Of a stretch of DNA of 64,000 nt, positions 23,108-34,680 are shown piece after piece. Source of the DNA: Hippopus hippopus (taxonomy: Eukaryota; Mollusca; Bivalvia; Cardiida; Cardiidae); the NCBI GenBank assembly GCA_946811185.2, contig OX328112.1, forward strand, positions 33,201,562 through 33,265,561, read 5' to 3'. The notes beneath the pieces were generated by a model that saw nothing but the letters and a program-made list of their open reading frames with translations, was not told the origin of the DNA and searched no databases. Both the position numbers and the translations under genes were made by a program. Each line of letters opens with the position of its first letter. Within the stretch, counting starts at the first letter, position 1.

Positions 23108-23413
23108 CAGTCAATTTAAACATTTGACCTTCAACTGTGACCTTGACCTTGGGCGTATCGAAACAAACTTTTCGCATGACACTAGTACTTGTTCAGGAGA
23201 ACAAGTGTGCGAATTTCTTTTGAAATCCATTGATAAATGTAGAAGTTATGCTCCGGACAAGGTCAATTTAAACATTTGACCTTCAACTGTGACCTTGACC
23301 TTGGGCGTATCGAAACAAACTTTTCGCATGACACTAGTACTTGTTAAGGAGAACAATTGTGCAAAATTATTTTGAAATCCATTGATAAATGTAGAAGTTA
23401 TGCTCCGGACAAG
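23108..23413 (+). repeat. Third repeat with the CTCCGGACAA box, two 152-bp copies
   Basis: Two copies of CAATTTAAACATTTGACCTT ... GACACTAGTACTTGTT ... GAAGTTATGCTCCGGACAAG. A CA microsatellite and then the Tc1 element follow. Confidence 0.85.
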
Positions 23414-23417
23414 AATG

Positions 23418-23474
23418 GGACACACACACTAACGCGCACACACACACACACGCACACACTAACACACACACACA
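23418..23474 (+). repeat. CA microsatellite
   Basis: CACACACACTAACGCGCACA-type dinucleotide run just outside the left end of the Tc1 element. Confidence 0.95.
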
Positions 23475-23494
23475 GACGGACACAGGTAACTCTA

Positions 23495-25026
23495 TACTGA
23501 ACCAAAAAACAAACTTCCCCTGTGTTTAAGTGCAAATGCAATGTTATTTAAAAAAATCAAAATGTCAGATGACCTACATATATTCGGGCGAACGATTATG
23601 TGTCCGATAAAACAAATTTTAACTCGATTGAAAGCATTTTGCAGAAGAAAGCCGCTGAAAGCGATTTTCACGTGCATGCACGGACCAGTATAATTCGTGT
23701 ATATTTTTTTAAACCTTTCAGTCTAATTTTATAGACTTTCATGTCAATAAGAAAAAGACGTTGAAAAAAATTAAATTCTTTTTAGTTTTCTTTATTTTTG
23801 ATATGCCTAGAATTCCGCAAAATTTACGCGAAGGTGCCATTGGCATGCTTAATGCTGGTATGACGATGAATGCTGTTTCTATGAATATTGGATGTTCTAC
23901 TCGTGCTATTCGACACCTTAGGCAACGTTTTCAAGCAACAGGGCGTACGGAAGATCGACCACGTAGTGGACGTCCTCGCGTCACGACGCGCGGCCAAGAC
24001 CGCTATATTCGGAACACCCACCTGCGCAATCGCTTCCAAACTGCCACAGCCACTGCTGCTAACACCCCCGGTACACATAACAACCGTATATCTGCCCAAT
24101 GTGCGCAATGGCTTGCGCGAGGGTGGGCTACGTGCACGTCGTCCATACGTTGGTTGTGTTTTGACGCGACGTCACCGCGTAAATCGTGTTAATTGGGCAC
24201 GTACACACCAACGCTGGCTTAGACAACAATGGAATAGCGTTCTTTTCTCTGACGAGTCGAGGTTTTCCATTCATCGAGGTGATGGCAGGGTTCGAGTATA
24301 CCGTAGGAGAAATGAACGTTATGCAGACTGTTGCGTACTTGAACGAGATCGTTTTGGGGGTGGGGGTTCTGTCTTGGTCTGGGCGGGCATTGCACATGGC
24401 TTTCGCACTAATCTCGTCATTATCGAAGGGAATTTGAATGCCCAACGCTACCGAGATGAAATTCTTGCGAGGCACGTTATCCCACTGTTTCAAAATAATG
24501 CCAATATCACTCTTTTTCAGCATGATAATGCCACAAGCCATACAGCTAGGGACAATGTGAATTTCCTCAGGGCGAATAACATTGCATTTATTAATGACTG
24601 GCCTGCCAAAAGCCCAGATCTGAATCCCATTGAACACCTTTGGGATAATTTGGACCAGCGTGTTAGACGTCGCCCTATTCCACCGTCAAACGTAATTCAG
24701 CTAAGACAAGCCTTAATTCAGGAATGGAACAACATTCCACAAGCCGAAATCAATACATTTATCCGTTCTATGCGCCAACGATGCCAGGCAGTCCTTCATG
24801 CTGAAGGTGGTCATACCCGGTATTAATTTGTGATTTTGGTGAGCGACCCCTTCCGCATTTTAACTACCATTTCACTACTTTTGGATAAACCCTCAGCAAT
24901 AATTTTGTTCACACAAAGTCGCAATAAAATACTCTTTCAATGCATATAAATCTAGTTTAATCCTGATTTTCATATTTGTGTATATCTGCACTTAAACACA
25001 GGGGAAGTTTCTTTTTTGATTCAGTA
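23495..25026 (+). mobile_element. Tc1-like DNA transposon, nearly intact
   Basis: Inverted ends of about 40 bp (TACTGAACCAAAAAACAAAC... on the left, its near complement ending TTTTTTGATTCAGTA on the right) flanked by TA; 1532 bp total, typical for Tc1. It encodes one transposase with a single reading-frame lesion. The left flank is a CA microsatellite, and the right flank is a poly-C hairpin repeat. Confidence 0.92.
23803..24826 (+). pseudogene. Tc1-like transposase with one frameshift
   Basis: Starts MPRIPQNLREGAIGMLNAGM (paired HTH: MNAVSMNIGCSTRAIRHLRQ; GRP(R) motif in RPRSGRPRVTT). Near 24100 the frame shifts (two bases appear lost after RISAQ) and continues in a second frame as VRNGLREGGLRARRPYVG. 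Catalytic residues are in VLFSDESRF, FQHDNATSH and SPDLNPIEHLWD. I count 35 residues between the second Asp and the Glu, one more than the usual 34. It ends EGGHTRY at 24826. Everything except the one lesion looks functional, so the copy is young. Confidence 0.93.
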
Positions 25027-25029
25027 TAT

Positions 25030-25100
25030 ATGCCCCCCCCCCTTTCATGGCGGGGGCATAACGAGTGCCGTGGTATATTTCCCATATATCACGGCACGAA
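25030..25100. repeat. Two adjacent hairpins beside the Tc1 element
   Basis: TGCCCCC..GGGGGCA (25031-25060) and GTGCCGTGGTATAT / ATATCACGGCAC (25066-25096). Confidence 0.7.
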
Positions 25101-25997
25101 ATTTTCTATCTAACTTAGACCACGTGACTATTTATTCGTGCTTTTTATGTCATCTGTACATTTTTATATAAGATAGAAAGCTTGTTACATAATGGGAGTC
25201 GTCGTGATCCTTAAAATGCGACTTTTGCACCTGGTTCAAAAGGGGCAAATATAAGGTACAATTTATATTAAAATGCTAAATTATTGGAGAGGTCATCAGA
25301 CCTCTCCAACAGTGGTGAGTTTAAAAGGCAGACTGCCACAGAATTTGCTGTCTAAATCCATTTTTCTTGCGAAATTGTACTGATACACAGTCTGTTTCGT
25401 CATGGTTTTGTAAATAAAGCGAAATCAAAAAACCGAAACAGGAAATAGACGTGGTTTATTTTTATGCGACGAATTTCAGAAAATATTTGTTATATTAATT
25501 TGCCATGGCTGCAAATGACCTCTCAAATAATTGTAATTTTTCATTAGGCAAATAAATCTAAGCAGAAGAAAAAATAAGAAGAATTTCGTTAAAAAAAAAA
25601 AAAGAGAAAGAAGACCGCTGGACAAGATCATGCGACTTGAAAACGCGACAAGAAGGTCAAATAAGCGTTATGTCAAGCATATGAGGTTTCTACAAAGCGG
25701 CTTTTTTACTTGTTTGTTTACATGTACCAAAATATATCGAAATTAAAAGCCAATAAACTACTGGAAAACAACGATGCTGACCTCTCCTGGCTTCTTTTTT
25801 AAAGAAGCCAACTTGTTCATTTTGATATTTAATCGAACTAGCCATATTTGTGGAGTGTTAAGATCGAGCTAGTATCGTTGTTGAGAAATACTGTTTATTT
25901 TTTTTGCAATTATGTTCAATACGTGAATTTCGACCAATTTTTGTTGGCAACATCAAGTCCGTACGTGAAAATTTTGTAAACTTTGTGACGCCATAGA
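25101..25997. other. No gene seen
   Basis: AT-rich; one small hairpin TTGGAGAGGTCATCAGACCT-CTCCAA at 25274-25299. Confidence 0.55.
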
Positions 25998-26209
25998 GCG
26001 TAACCCTAAGGCTGCTAAGCGCGACTCAAGGACCTTTTTGTGGACAATGTAGATTCAAATTAGATTGCACAGAACGTGCACAGTCTGATCTTGGATCTAC
26101 ACTGTCCGATAAGACGATATTTTCCCCTTAAATATCTTTAAAATAGCAAAAGTAGGGTTTTTACTATTGGCTTGAAAGTTTAATTTCACTTATTTAGCAG
26201 GTTAAACAT
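25998..26209 (+). mobile_element. Family B copy, nearly complete
   Basis: CGTAACCCTAAGGCTGCTAA start, palindrome 26034-26106, GGCTTGAAAGTTTAATTTCA, and end ATTTAGCAGGTTAA, complementary to the family's TTAACCTGCTAA start. Confidence 0.8.
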
Positions 26210-26670
26210 TACAAAAAACAGCTTATTCATGCGTAGGTGCACTGACCTTCGTGATATGACCTTAGCTGGTAAAACGGCGTTAAACTCCAATACAAACTAA
26301 AGAGCACAGTCGAATTTAGTGTTACTTTCAGCCAAAATGAAATTTTACCCCTTCTCAGATTTAAGAGAAAATTTGTTGCAAAGGCAATGGCTAGTCGAGA
26401 CCATTGTAAATTTAATCAAAACAACAAGAAGAAACTTCAAGATTTCTAGAAGGAATTAAATCGAATTCTTAATAAACATCGTTTTTGACAAATGCAAAAT
26501 ACTTTGGATCAGTTGATTGTTACGATGGTGTTGCTACAGCAACAAATAGACTGTAGTTGTAATAAGCCAATCGAAACTTACTAAAATGACGTCATTCGGA
26601 CCTACTTCCACTCCACAACGCATTAACAACTAACCAGAGGGATCGTATATGTAAATCTACGACCCCTGAA

Positions 26671-26817
26671 CTAGCCAATCGGATAGCTTTTTTGAATGAC
26701 GTATTACTGACAGACCTCTTATCCAATCGGATAGCTTTTTTGAATGACGTATTACTGACAGACCTCTTAGCCAATCGGATAGCTTTTTTGAATGACGTAT
26801 TACTGACAGACCTCTTT
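26671..26817 (+). repeat. Three tandem 48-bp repeats
   Basis: CCAATCGGATAGCTTTTTTG-AATGACGTATTACTGACAGA-CCTCTT three times with almost no divergence. The frames across it are repeat artefacts. Confidence 0.92.
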
Positions 26818-27072
26818 TCTCTGTTGAGAACATTATTCTGTTTATATGAGAAGGAAAACTTCAATGAAATAAATTGCTTTGAATCATCAAGTGTTTATAC
26901 AAAATGTTCTCTTTCAAAGAAATTTCTTTCTCTTCTATCAAAGTTGTGCTTGACATCATGATTAATGACTAGGTTATTGTTACGCGTCAGCGTGGCCCAG
27001 TTTTGATTCCGGAGACCCGTGATAAAAAAAAAAAAAGGTAAATCAGATGAAATCACAATATGCGGTCAGCCT

Positions 27073-27127
27073 AAAAACAGACAAGAACCGACGGGAACAG
27101 ACAGGAACAGACGAGAACAGACAAAAA
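27073..27127 (+). repeat. Short minisatellite, 10-11-bp units
   Basis: About five copies of GGAACAGACA/GAACAGACGA. Confidence 0.8.
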
Positions 27128-27349
27128 GTTTTTTTTTCACTAAAATGCGTTTATTTCAGATGAATTTGACATTAAAACAAACTGTAAGTGGAACTTGTGT
27201 GTCTTTATTACCTTATTTTCAACATTTTACGAGAATACTCAAAGCTGCTTTAATTTTTAGAAGAGGGACATACTGCCCATACCAACGCACCTACACCGAC
27301 CTGTATGCCCATATAGATAAACAATTTCTTACTGGTATTTACTCTTTTT

Positions 27350-29190
27350 TTTAGCTAAAGATATACAGCTAGCGATTTTGACCCTATCTTTCATTCACAT
27401 GGTGAAATTTCCACGCAGAAATTGGAAAATCAATGGTCTGCTTGCCAACAAGAAAGAACGGCCTATTTACCGACACGAAAGAAGACAGGCGTGTTCGCTT
27501 TGTTACTGTATTAACTTCATAGTGAGACATTAATTTTAGAAACAATTATTTTCACATCTTTTGGCCTTTTTACCTTTACTTCATCAATTGGTCATGATTT
27601 GGATGGATTATCTTGCGTCGTTTTATAAAAATCAGACTAATTACTGCAAAAGAAGATAGGTACACGTACGCTCCCTTGTCTGTCTATTCCTAGTTGGTAA
27701 TTTTTGAGAGATAGAGATATATTAGAGAACTAATAAAGCTTGTCTAAATAAAAAATCTTATCCTATTCCATAGTTCTTTTCCTCCCAATCACATTATTTG
27801 GTGAAAGGAAGCTTATCTTACAGCTCCTACGTGTCAATTTTTTCTTGTCGGTATCTCCCGATACACCTGTACTAAGGGAGATAATAAAAACAGACAAGAA
27901 ACATAACGGGTTGAATACCAAACAAGTCAGAGTTTAAGGAAGAATTTTTTTAGTATCTTACCATTTCCTACAATACTGTTCAAAGGAAAAGTTTAGCAAA
28001 GTTTAAGTTATTGTCTTCAATAGCTAATGATTGGGCGTCCGGTTGAGAGTTGAGTCTTAACTCACCACGAAAGAACTGCGTACCGACCAACATGTTAAGA
28101 GGGGGGAGAGAGAGAGATACAGAGCAGGCGGGTTTTATGTGTCTCAATTTCTGATTTGTTGTCTGCAAAGACAGAAAGACAGTTTAGTCTTGTACCGCCA
28201 CGAAGGAACTCCCTAACGACCATATTGACAAAGACGGACGATCGGGCGGACAGAAGGGATTTTTAAAGAACAGTCGAATTTGAATTGTCTAAAGTTCTGA
28301 TTCTAGCAGTTCGTACGTGACCATATTTTCTTGTCGTTATTTCCCAATACACACACATAGAGATACACTGACAAGAAAAGTGACATTTTTTTTTTTTTAG
28401 TAAAAAATATATAGTTAGCGATTATGACTATCTTTCATTTACACGGTCGACTACCGTTAGAAATTTCCGCGCAGAAAGTGGAAGATCGACGGTCAGATTG
28501 CCGTCACGAAAGAACGGCCTATTTACCGACACGAGAGAAGGCAGGTGTGATCGCTTTGTAACTGTATTTATTGTACCGTAAACCTTTAATCAAACCCTGA
28601 TTTACACACTTTTTTGCTTTCCCCCCTCTTTATCTCATATGTTTCCCACGATTTGGATGAAATGTCTTGTTATACGTTCATTTTTCAACCCTTTTTCAAG
28701 TGCAAAAGACACCAGGTACGCTCTTGTCTGTCAATTTATACTTGGTATTTTTACAGATAGATTTATATAAGACAACTAATTAGCCTGTCTTAATATGTAG
28801 TGTTATCTATACCATTGTCTTTTTCACCCCAAACAATCTTTTTAGTGAAAGGAAGCTTATCTTGTTCATTTTTCTTGTCGGTACAGTATATCCAGATACA
28901 CTGATCTAAGGGAGATAATAAAAACAGACAAGAAACACAACGGGCATTTATTGACGCACACACTTGTCTGTCAATTTCTATTTGGTATTTTTATAGATAG
29001 ATTCATATTAGACAACCAGTTAGCTTGTCTTAATAAAAAGTGTTATCCTATTCCACGTCTTTTACACCCCAACCACTTTTCCTGGTGAAAGGAAACTTAT
29101 CTTGTAGTTTTTACAAGCTCATTTTTCTTGTCGGTATATCGAGATGTAAGGGAGATAATAAAAACAGACAAGAAACACAACATGTTTTTT
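27350..29190 (+). repeat. Segmentally duplicated repeat region
   Basis: 27350-27910 corresponds to 28390-28945 (shared ACGGCCTATTTACCGACACG, AGGGAGATAATAAAAACAGA-CAAGAAAC). The last ~235 bp recurs a third time at 28956-29185. No coding potential recognised in 26820-29400. Confidence 0.75.
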
Positions 29191-29399
29191 AACCCTTATA
29201 TTGCCGAGAGAGAGAGAGAGATCGTCGATAGATTGGCCATCTTCTGCGCCAAAGTACAGAAATAGGAAACGTCACGCGTATGCAAATCTCACGCACCGGT
29301 AATCAATGTTGACATGTCGAGCAAATGTCAGGTACCTTCATCTTAAATGATTTTTACATGGTCGTTCGGTTAACCGGTTAGCAATTTTACTAACCGTTG

Positions 29400-32300
29400 C
29401 CATCCCTAGTAAATAGCTAGCGAAGGTTAGGTTGAGTAGGATAGATAAGCTTCGAAAGAATGGGTAGATGAGCGAGGATAGGATATGTAGAGAACCTAGT
29501 GTAGGTAGTGTAGTGTAGGAAGGTAGATAACTTAGTGAAGGGTATGTAGAGTAGCTGGTATAGAAGGGTAGAGTAGCCAAGATAGTATGGGTAGAGTAGC
29601 AAGTGTAGGAAGATGGAGAAAGCTTAAAAGAAAGGTAGAGTAGCTTGTGAAGGAAGGTAGACTAATAAGGATGGGATAGGTGGCTAGGTAAGGTAGGTAA
29701 ATTAGGTAAAGAAGGAAGTGTTGGATAGGATAGACTTGCAAGGTAAGAAGTTGTGGTGTAGGGTAGGTGGAGTAGCAAGTGAAGGATTTGCCGATTAGCT
29801 AGAGTATGTAAGATAGAGAAGCTCGTGCAGAAAAATTTAGATAGGTAGAGTAACTTGTGAAGAAGGATAGATTTGCTAGGGTAGGACAAGGAGAAAAGCT
29901 ATGGTAGGATAAATAGATAAGCTAGGGTATGTTAAGTGGAGTGGCTATTGCAGGAAAGTATATTAGCTATCATAAGAAAGGTAGAATAGCTAGTGTAGGA
30001 TAGGTAGATTCGGTAGGGAAAGATGAATACAGAAGCTAGTGCAGAATAGGAAGTATAGTAGGGAAGAAAAAGTAGAAGAGCTAGGGTAGGAAGGAACATT
30101 AGCTAGGGTAGAATAGGTAGAGTACCTAGTGTAAGATAGGTAGATTAGCTAGGGTTGGATAGGTAAATAAGCAAGTGTAGGAAGGTAGTCTTTCTAGGGT
30201 AGGATAGGTATATTACCTTGGGTTACCTTTGTCGAAGAGTTTATAAAGGAAGATAGATTTTCTAGGTGGATGGAACAGCTAGGTTAGGGTGGTATAGTAA
30301 GTAAAGAAGCAAGTACTGTATACGTGGATATATACGTGTTTCGAAAAATTTGCGAATTACCGAATACGGACATTTTGTGAATAAAATTGTTAGCAAATTC
30401 AACACACTCATTAGCTGTTGGTATACTTGTAGTAAAATACGTGAACAGAAAAGTTTGCGAATTTTGTGAATTTTCCAAATTCGCAAAATTGCAAAAATTT
30501 CCACGTCGCAAACGTTTCCACTTATACAGTATAAGATATGTAGATTTGCTAGATTTGGTAGAATAGGTTGAATAGTTAGTGTAGGAAAGAAGATTATCTA
30601 GGATAGGATAGGTAGATTAGCTAAGATATGTTAGGTAGAGTAGCTAGTGTAAAAAGGTAGATAAGCTGGTGAAGGAAAGGTAGATTAGCTGTTGTATGGT
30701 AGATGGAGTAGCTATCGCAGGATAAGTAGAAAAGCTAGGGTAGGATAGGTAGAGAAGCTAGTGAAGGATAGGTGGATTAGCTAGGGAGGGTATGATACAG
30801 TAGCTAGTGTAGGAAAGTACATAATATCTAGGGTAAGATAGGTAGATAAGCTTGGATAGTTAGTGCAGATTAGCTAGGATGGGTAGAGTAGTTAGTGTAG
30901 GAAACTAGGTAAACTAGTGAAGGCTAGGAAGAGTAGCTAGCTTAGGAAGGTAGGGTAGGTAGGACAGGATTTGTAGAATCGCTAGTCTAGGAAGATAAAG
31001 AAAGCATAAAAGAAAGGTACAGTAGCTTGCGAAGGAAGATAGATTTGCTAGGGAAGGCTAATATGAGTGTCTAGTGCAGGATAGGTAGATTAGCTAGGGT
31101 AGAATAGATAGCAAAGCTCCTGCAGGAAAGTAAGATAAGGTTTGGTAGAAAAGACAGAGAAGCTAGTATAGGATAGGAACATTAGCTAGGGTAAAATAAG
31201 TAGATAAGCTGGTGTAGGTAAGGTGGAGAAGGCAGATTAGCTTTGGTAGAATAGGTAGAATAGCTTGAAAAGGATAGGTAGTGTAGTTTGTGTAGGAAGA
31301 TAGATAAACTATGATAAGATAGGTAGAGTAGCTAGTGTAGGATAGGTAGATTAGCTAGGATAGGTTAGAGAGAATAGAAAGGGTAGGAAGGTAGATTATC
31401 TGGGGTAGGATAGGTAGATTAGCTAGGGTAGGATAGGTAGATTGAATAGCAAGTGTAGAAAGGTAGATTAACTAGGGTAGGATGTGTAGATTTGCTTTGA
31501 TAGGATAGGTACAGTGGAAAGTGTAAGAAGGTAGATAAGCTAGTTAAGGCTAGATAGAGTAGCTAGAATAGGGAGATGGAGTAGCTATGACAGGATGGTA
31601 GATTAGCTAATATAGGAAGGTAGATAAGCTTGTGTAGGGTAGGTATAGTATATACAAAAGGAAGGTAGAGTAGCAAGGATAGCATGATGTAGAGTAGCTA
31701 GTGTAGAAGACAGGGAAAGCATAAAAGAAAGGAAGAGTAGCTTGTGATGGGAGATACATTTATAGGATGGGATAGGTCGAGTTGCTAGGTTAGGAAGCTA
31801 TAGTAGGTAAAGAAGCAAGTGTGGGATAGGATCGGTTTCCTAGTGTACGAGCTCGTAGGGTATTAGGAGTAGCAAGTGTATGATAGGTAGATTGGCAAGG
31901 GTAGAATAGATAGACTGCAGGAAAGGTAGATAAGCTTGGGTAGAATTGGTAGAGTAGCTGAAGTAGGAAGGCACATAAGCTAGGATGAGATAGGTAGCGA
32001 AGCTAGTGTATGATAGGTAGATTAGCTAGGGTAGGTTAGGTGGAGTAGCTGTTATACGAAAGTAGATATGCTAGGGTAGGATAGGTTGAGAAACTAGTGT
32101 AGGATAGGTAGATTAGCTTGGGTAGGTTAGATAGAGAATCTCGTGAGGAAAGGTAGAAAAGGTAAATCTTTGGTAGAATAGATCGAGTAGCTAGTGTAGG
32201 GAGGTTCATTAGCTAGGGAAGGATAGGAAGAGTAGCTAGTATGGGAGAAGTAGATTAGCTAGGGCGGGTAATGTACAGTAGCAAGTGTAGTAAAGTAAAT

Positions 32301-32585
32301 TATCTAGGGTAGGATAGGTAGATGAGCAAGGGAATAATATGTAGGTTAGTTAGTTAGGATAGGGAGAGTAGCTATTGTTGGAAGGTAGTGAAGGCTAGGT
32401 TCAGTGGCTAGTGTAGGGAGATAGAGAAGCTAGTGTTGGAAGGTAGACAAGCTAGTGTATGGTAGGTATAGTAGCTAGGATAGAATGGGTAGAGTGTCTA
32501 GTGTAGGAATATTTGGGAAAGCACTAAAGAAAGGTAGAGTAGCTTGTGAAAGAAGATAGATTAGTTTGGATAGGATAGGTCTAGT
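29400..32585 (+). repeat. Cytosine-poor minisatellite, ~22-23-bp degenerate units
   Basis: About 3 kb built from variants of AGGATAGGTAGATTAGCTAG followed by GGT or TGT. On the plus strand C is rare and most often sits within AGCT. Roughly 130 units fit, none identical over long stretches. Interrupted by a 214-bp element at 30316-30529. Open frames on the complement are leucine/serine/tyrosine-rich artefacts. No gene seen. Confidence 0.9.
30316..30529. mobile_element. Miniature TA-flanked inverted-repeat element in the minisatellite
   Basis: Ends CTGTATACGTGGA and CCACTTATACAG are inverted repeats flanked by TA on both sides; sequence composition (AATTTGCGAATT motifs) differs sharply from the surrounding array. 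Consistent with a Tc1/mariner-type miniature element. Confidence 0.75.
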
Positions 32586-32645
32586 GTCATAAAATTTCAT
32601 GAAGTTTGCATGAGGACTCTGTGTATTGTTTATCTTGAGCGTATT

Positions 32646-32937
32646 TTTATACCCCCGCAAAACGAATGTTTTCGGGGGTATACTGGAATCAGCCTGTCTG
32701 TCCGTCCGACCGTATGTCCGTCTGTGTACAAAATACAAGTAATTTTGTCTCGCGAACTCCTACAGTTTTGCTGCTATTGTATTGTAAGTTTGTTGATACA
32801 TTGATCGTATACTGAAGTTGTGCAAGACGCAGTTTTCAATCATCTACTCCCAATGATTCAAGGGTAATCTCCCCTTGAACTTAGAAAATGTTTTGTTAAA
32901 TTGCCTGTTTCTGTCAAAGCGCTGCCGGGGGTATTAA
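32646..32937. mobile_element. Inverted-repeat element with ATACCCCCG ends
   Basis: TATACCCCCGCAAAACGAAT at the left and GCTGCCGGGGGTATTA at the right, with CTGTCTGTCCGTCCG-type internal sequence. The 5' hairpin ATACCCCCGC..CGGGGGTAT is self-complementary. Confidence 0.6.
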
Positions 32938-33509
32938 GTCATATTCAGTGACAGCTCTATTTTCGCTGTTCTGAACACTCCGAACATGTTCTAAGTCAAT
33001 GGAGTATTTCGGAACACGGTGCAGTGTTCTTCAGAACATGTTCTGACTGTTCTAAATGAATCGAGGTGCAGCGCACCTGCTGAACGCACACTCATGTGTT
33101 ACACGATGGCTGAAAGATAAACAATTTTTCAGTGCGAGAACAGAGTGGATCCTGAACAGACCTCACAGACGTGCATGGTGCTCTAGATCCATGCTGAATG
33201 CAAAGTTATTTTGTTGGTTTCAATTGTTTAACATTTCCTCACGTCTTGGCACAAATTTACTTTGAAAGAAACTCAGAATACTCAAAAAGGTTCCTATTTT
33301 CAGGGGCATCAATCACTTCTTAGTGACAGGTCTTGTTTTTCCTGCTGGTATTTCATTTCTGCTGTGTCTGTGAAACAATTTAAGGAAGTAGAAATTCAAT
33401 TAGCCAATTCTAAGGTCTGATTTTACAATACAGCATCAAAAACATGGATGACTTCATGTCATACACTGATGTGTAAAACGGCAGTTAGGTGAATCTGATT
33501 ATAAAATGA

Positions 33510-33880
33510 CAAGCTCAAAGAGCTCAAGTGGTGGGGTGTAGGACTTGCAAACGTCAAGTCTCGGGCCACATCAGGGTGTGGGTTCGAACACCATGGCTGG
33601 CCATCTAGATTACAAGTAAGTTTTTTTTTTTTTTGATGAGACGTCTAACAGAGGTCCAGCGTGCCTTTGCTATACACCGAACACGTTAAAGAACCAGGCG
33701 TAACTCAGAATGGGTTTCGACTTGTATCTTATACTATCCCCTGTAACATAACTAAGAGCCTTCTGGGGGCGTCGTCCATATGAACAGTGATACTCATTGA
33801 ATGACATTGATCTTACCTGAGGGTGAAATGTTGATCAATACATTTATGGCAGCTAAATAAATGCCAGATTAAAACTTTTA
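33510..33880 (+). mobile_element. Probable tRNA-derived SINE
   Basis: CTCAAGTGGTGGGGTGTAGG resembles an A-box region and GTGTGGGTTCGAACACC a B box. They are followed by a T-run and ACACGTTAAAGAACCAGGCG, CCCCTGTAACATAACTAAGA and a TAAATAAATG tail. Not a tRNA gene because the stems do not close. Confidence 0.55.
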
Positions 33881-33919
33881 ATGAAGATTAAACACCTAAA
33901 TACATTTTAAAAAATGGTT

Positions 33920-34680
33920 CAATTTCGATACTTTAAGGTTTGTCTCCCGTACTTGTTCGATGAAAGTAGCCAGAAATCTTGTCTACTGGTGGCGTCGAAG
34001 ATTTTCGACAGGTTTAGTAACAGTAAAAGGTCAGGGAAACCAACAGTTATGGATAGTGCCTTGCTTGGTAACTACTGATAAAGACCAGTGAAAAACTGTA
34101 AGAGACTTAAGCTCGTCGTTTGGAATAAGTAAGTCAGTCTGCAAAGAAGTTTGTTTGTGTTAATGAATCACGGGGTATCTTTTTGACACACGCCGTATCA
34201 GCAGGAAAAATCGTAAACGCAGCATTTGATCGAAAGGTTGTGGACAAAGATTTGACCAATGCCATTCATAAATAGCGTCCAAACGCAGAAATTTGAAATT
34301 TGCTGTATCATCATAATAATGCACCTGCAGAACCGAGCATAGGAAACTTCTTAGGGTTTGAAAGAGGTAAACATTCTCCGTGCTCGCCCAACTTAGTGCC
34401 ATCTAACTGCATTTTCCCTTAGTTGAAATCGGACCTCTGTGGGAGACGGTTCTCGGACCTTGAGGAGCTTTCCCTGACAGTATGATCTGTTATTAAATCT
34501 TACAGAAAAGACTAGTTCCAAGAAATCTACATCTTATTGATTCATGGGCACACGGGAAGTCTGTCCTTGATGGCAGTTCCTTCTTTGAAAAGGAAAACGT
34601 TACTTAGCATTTCGTGACGTTCCAAATTGCTCCGTAGGTCGAAATTTTGTTACTTTGGAGGTACTGCGTTATGCTTTGCT
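33920..34680 (+). pseudogene. Highly decayed mariner-like transposase relic
   Basis: Scattered three-frame similarity only: WWRRRFSTGLVTV (HTH linker), HHHNNAPAEPSIGNFLGFER in place of HDNAPxH, SPNLVPSNCIFP in place of SPDLAPCDFFLFP, then LKSDLCGRRFSDLEELSLTV, and FCYFGGT near the end like the mariner YFxG terminus. Many stops and shifts are present. Inverted ends were not found. Confidence 0.55.

Noticed and set aside
29338..29889. Minus-strand frames rich in L, S, Y and P
   Set aside because: Complement of the cytosine-poor minisatellite; no domain, no splice context.
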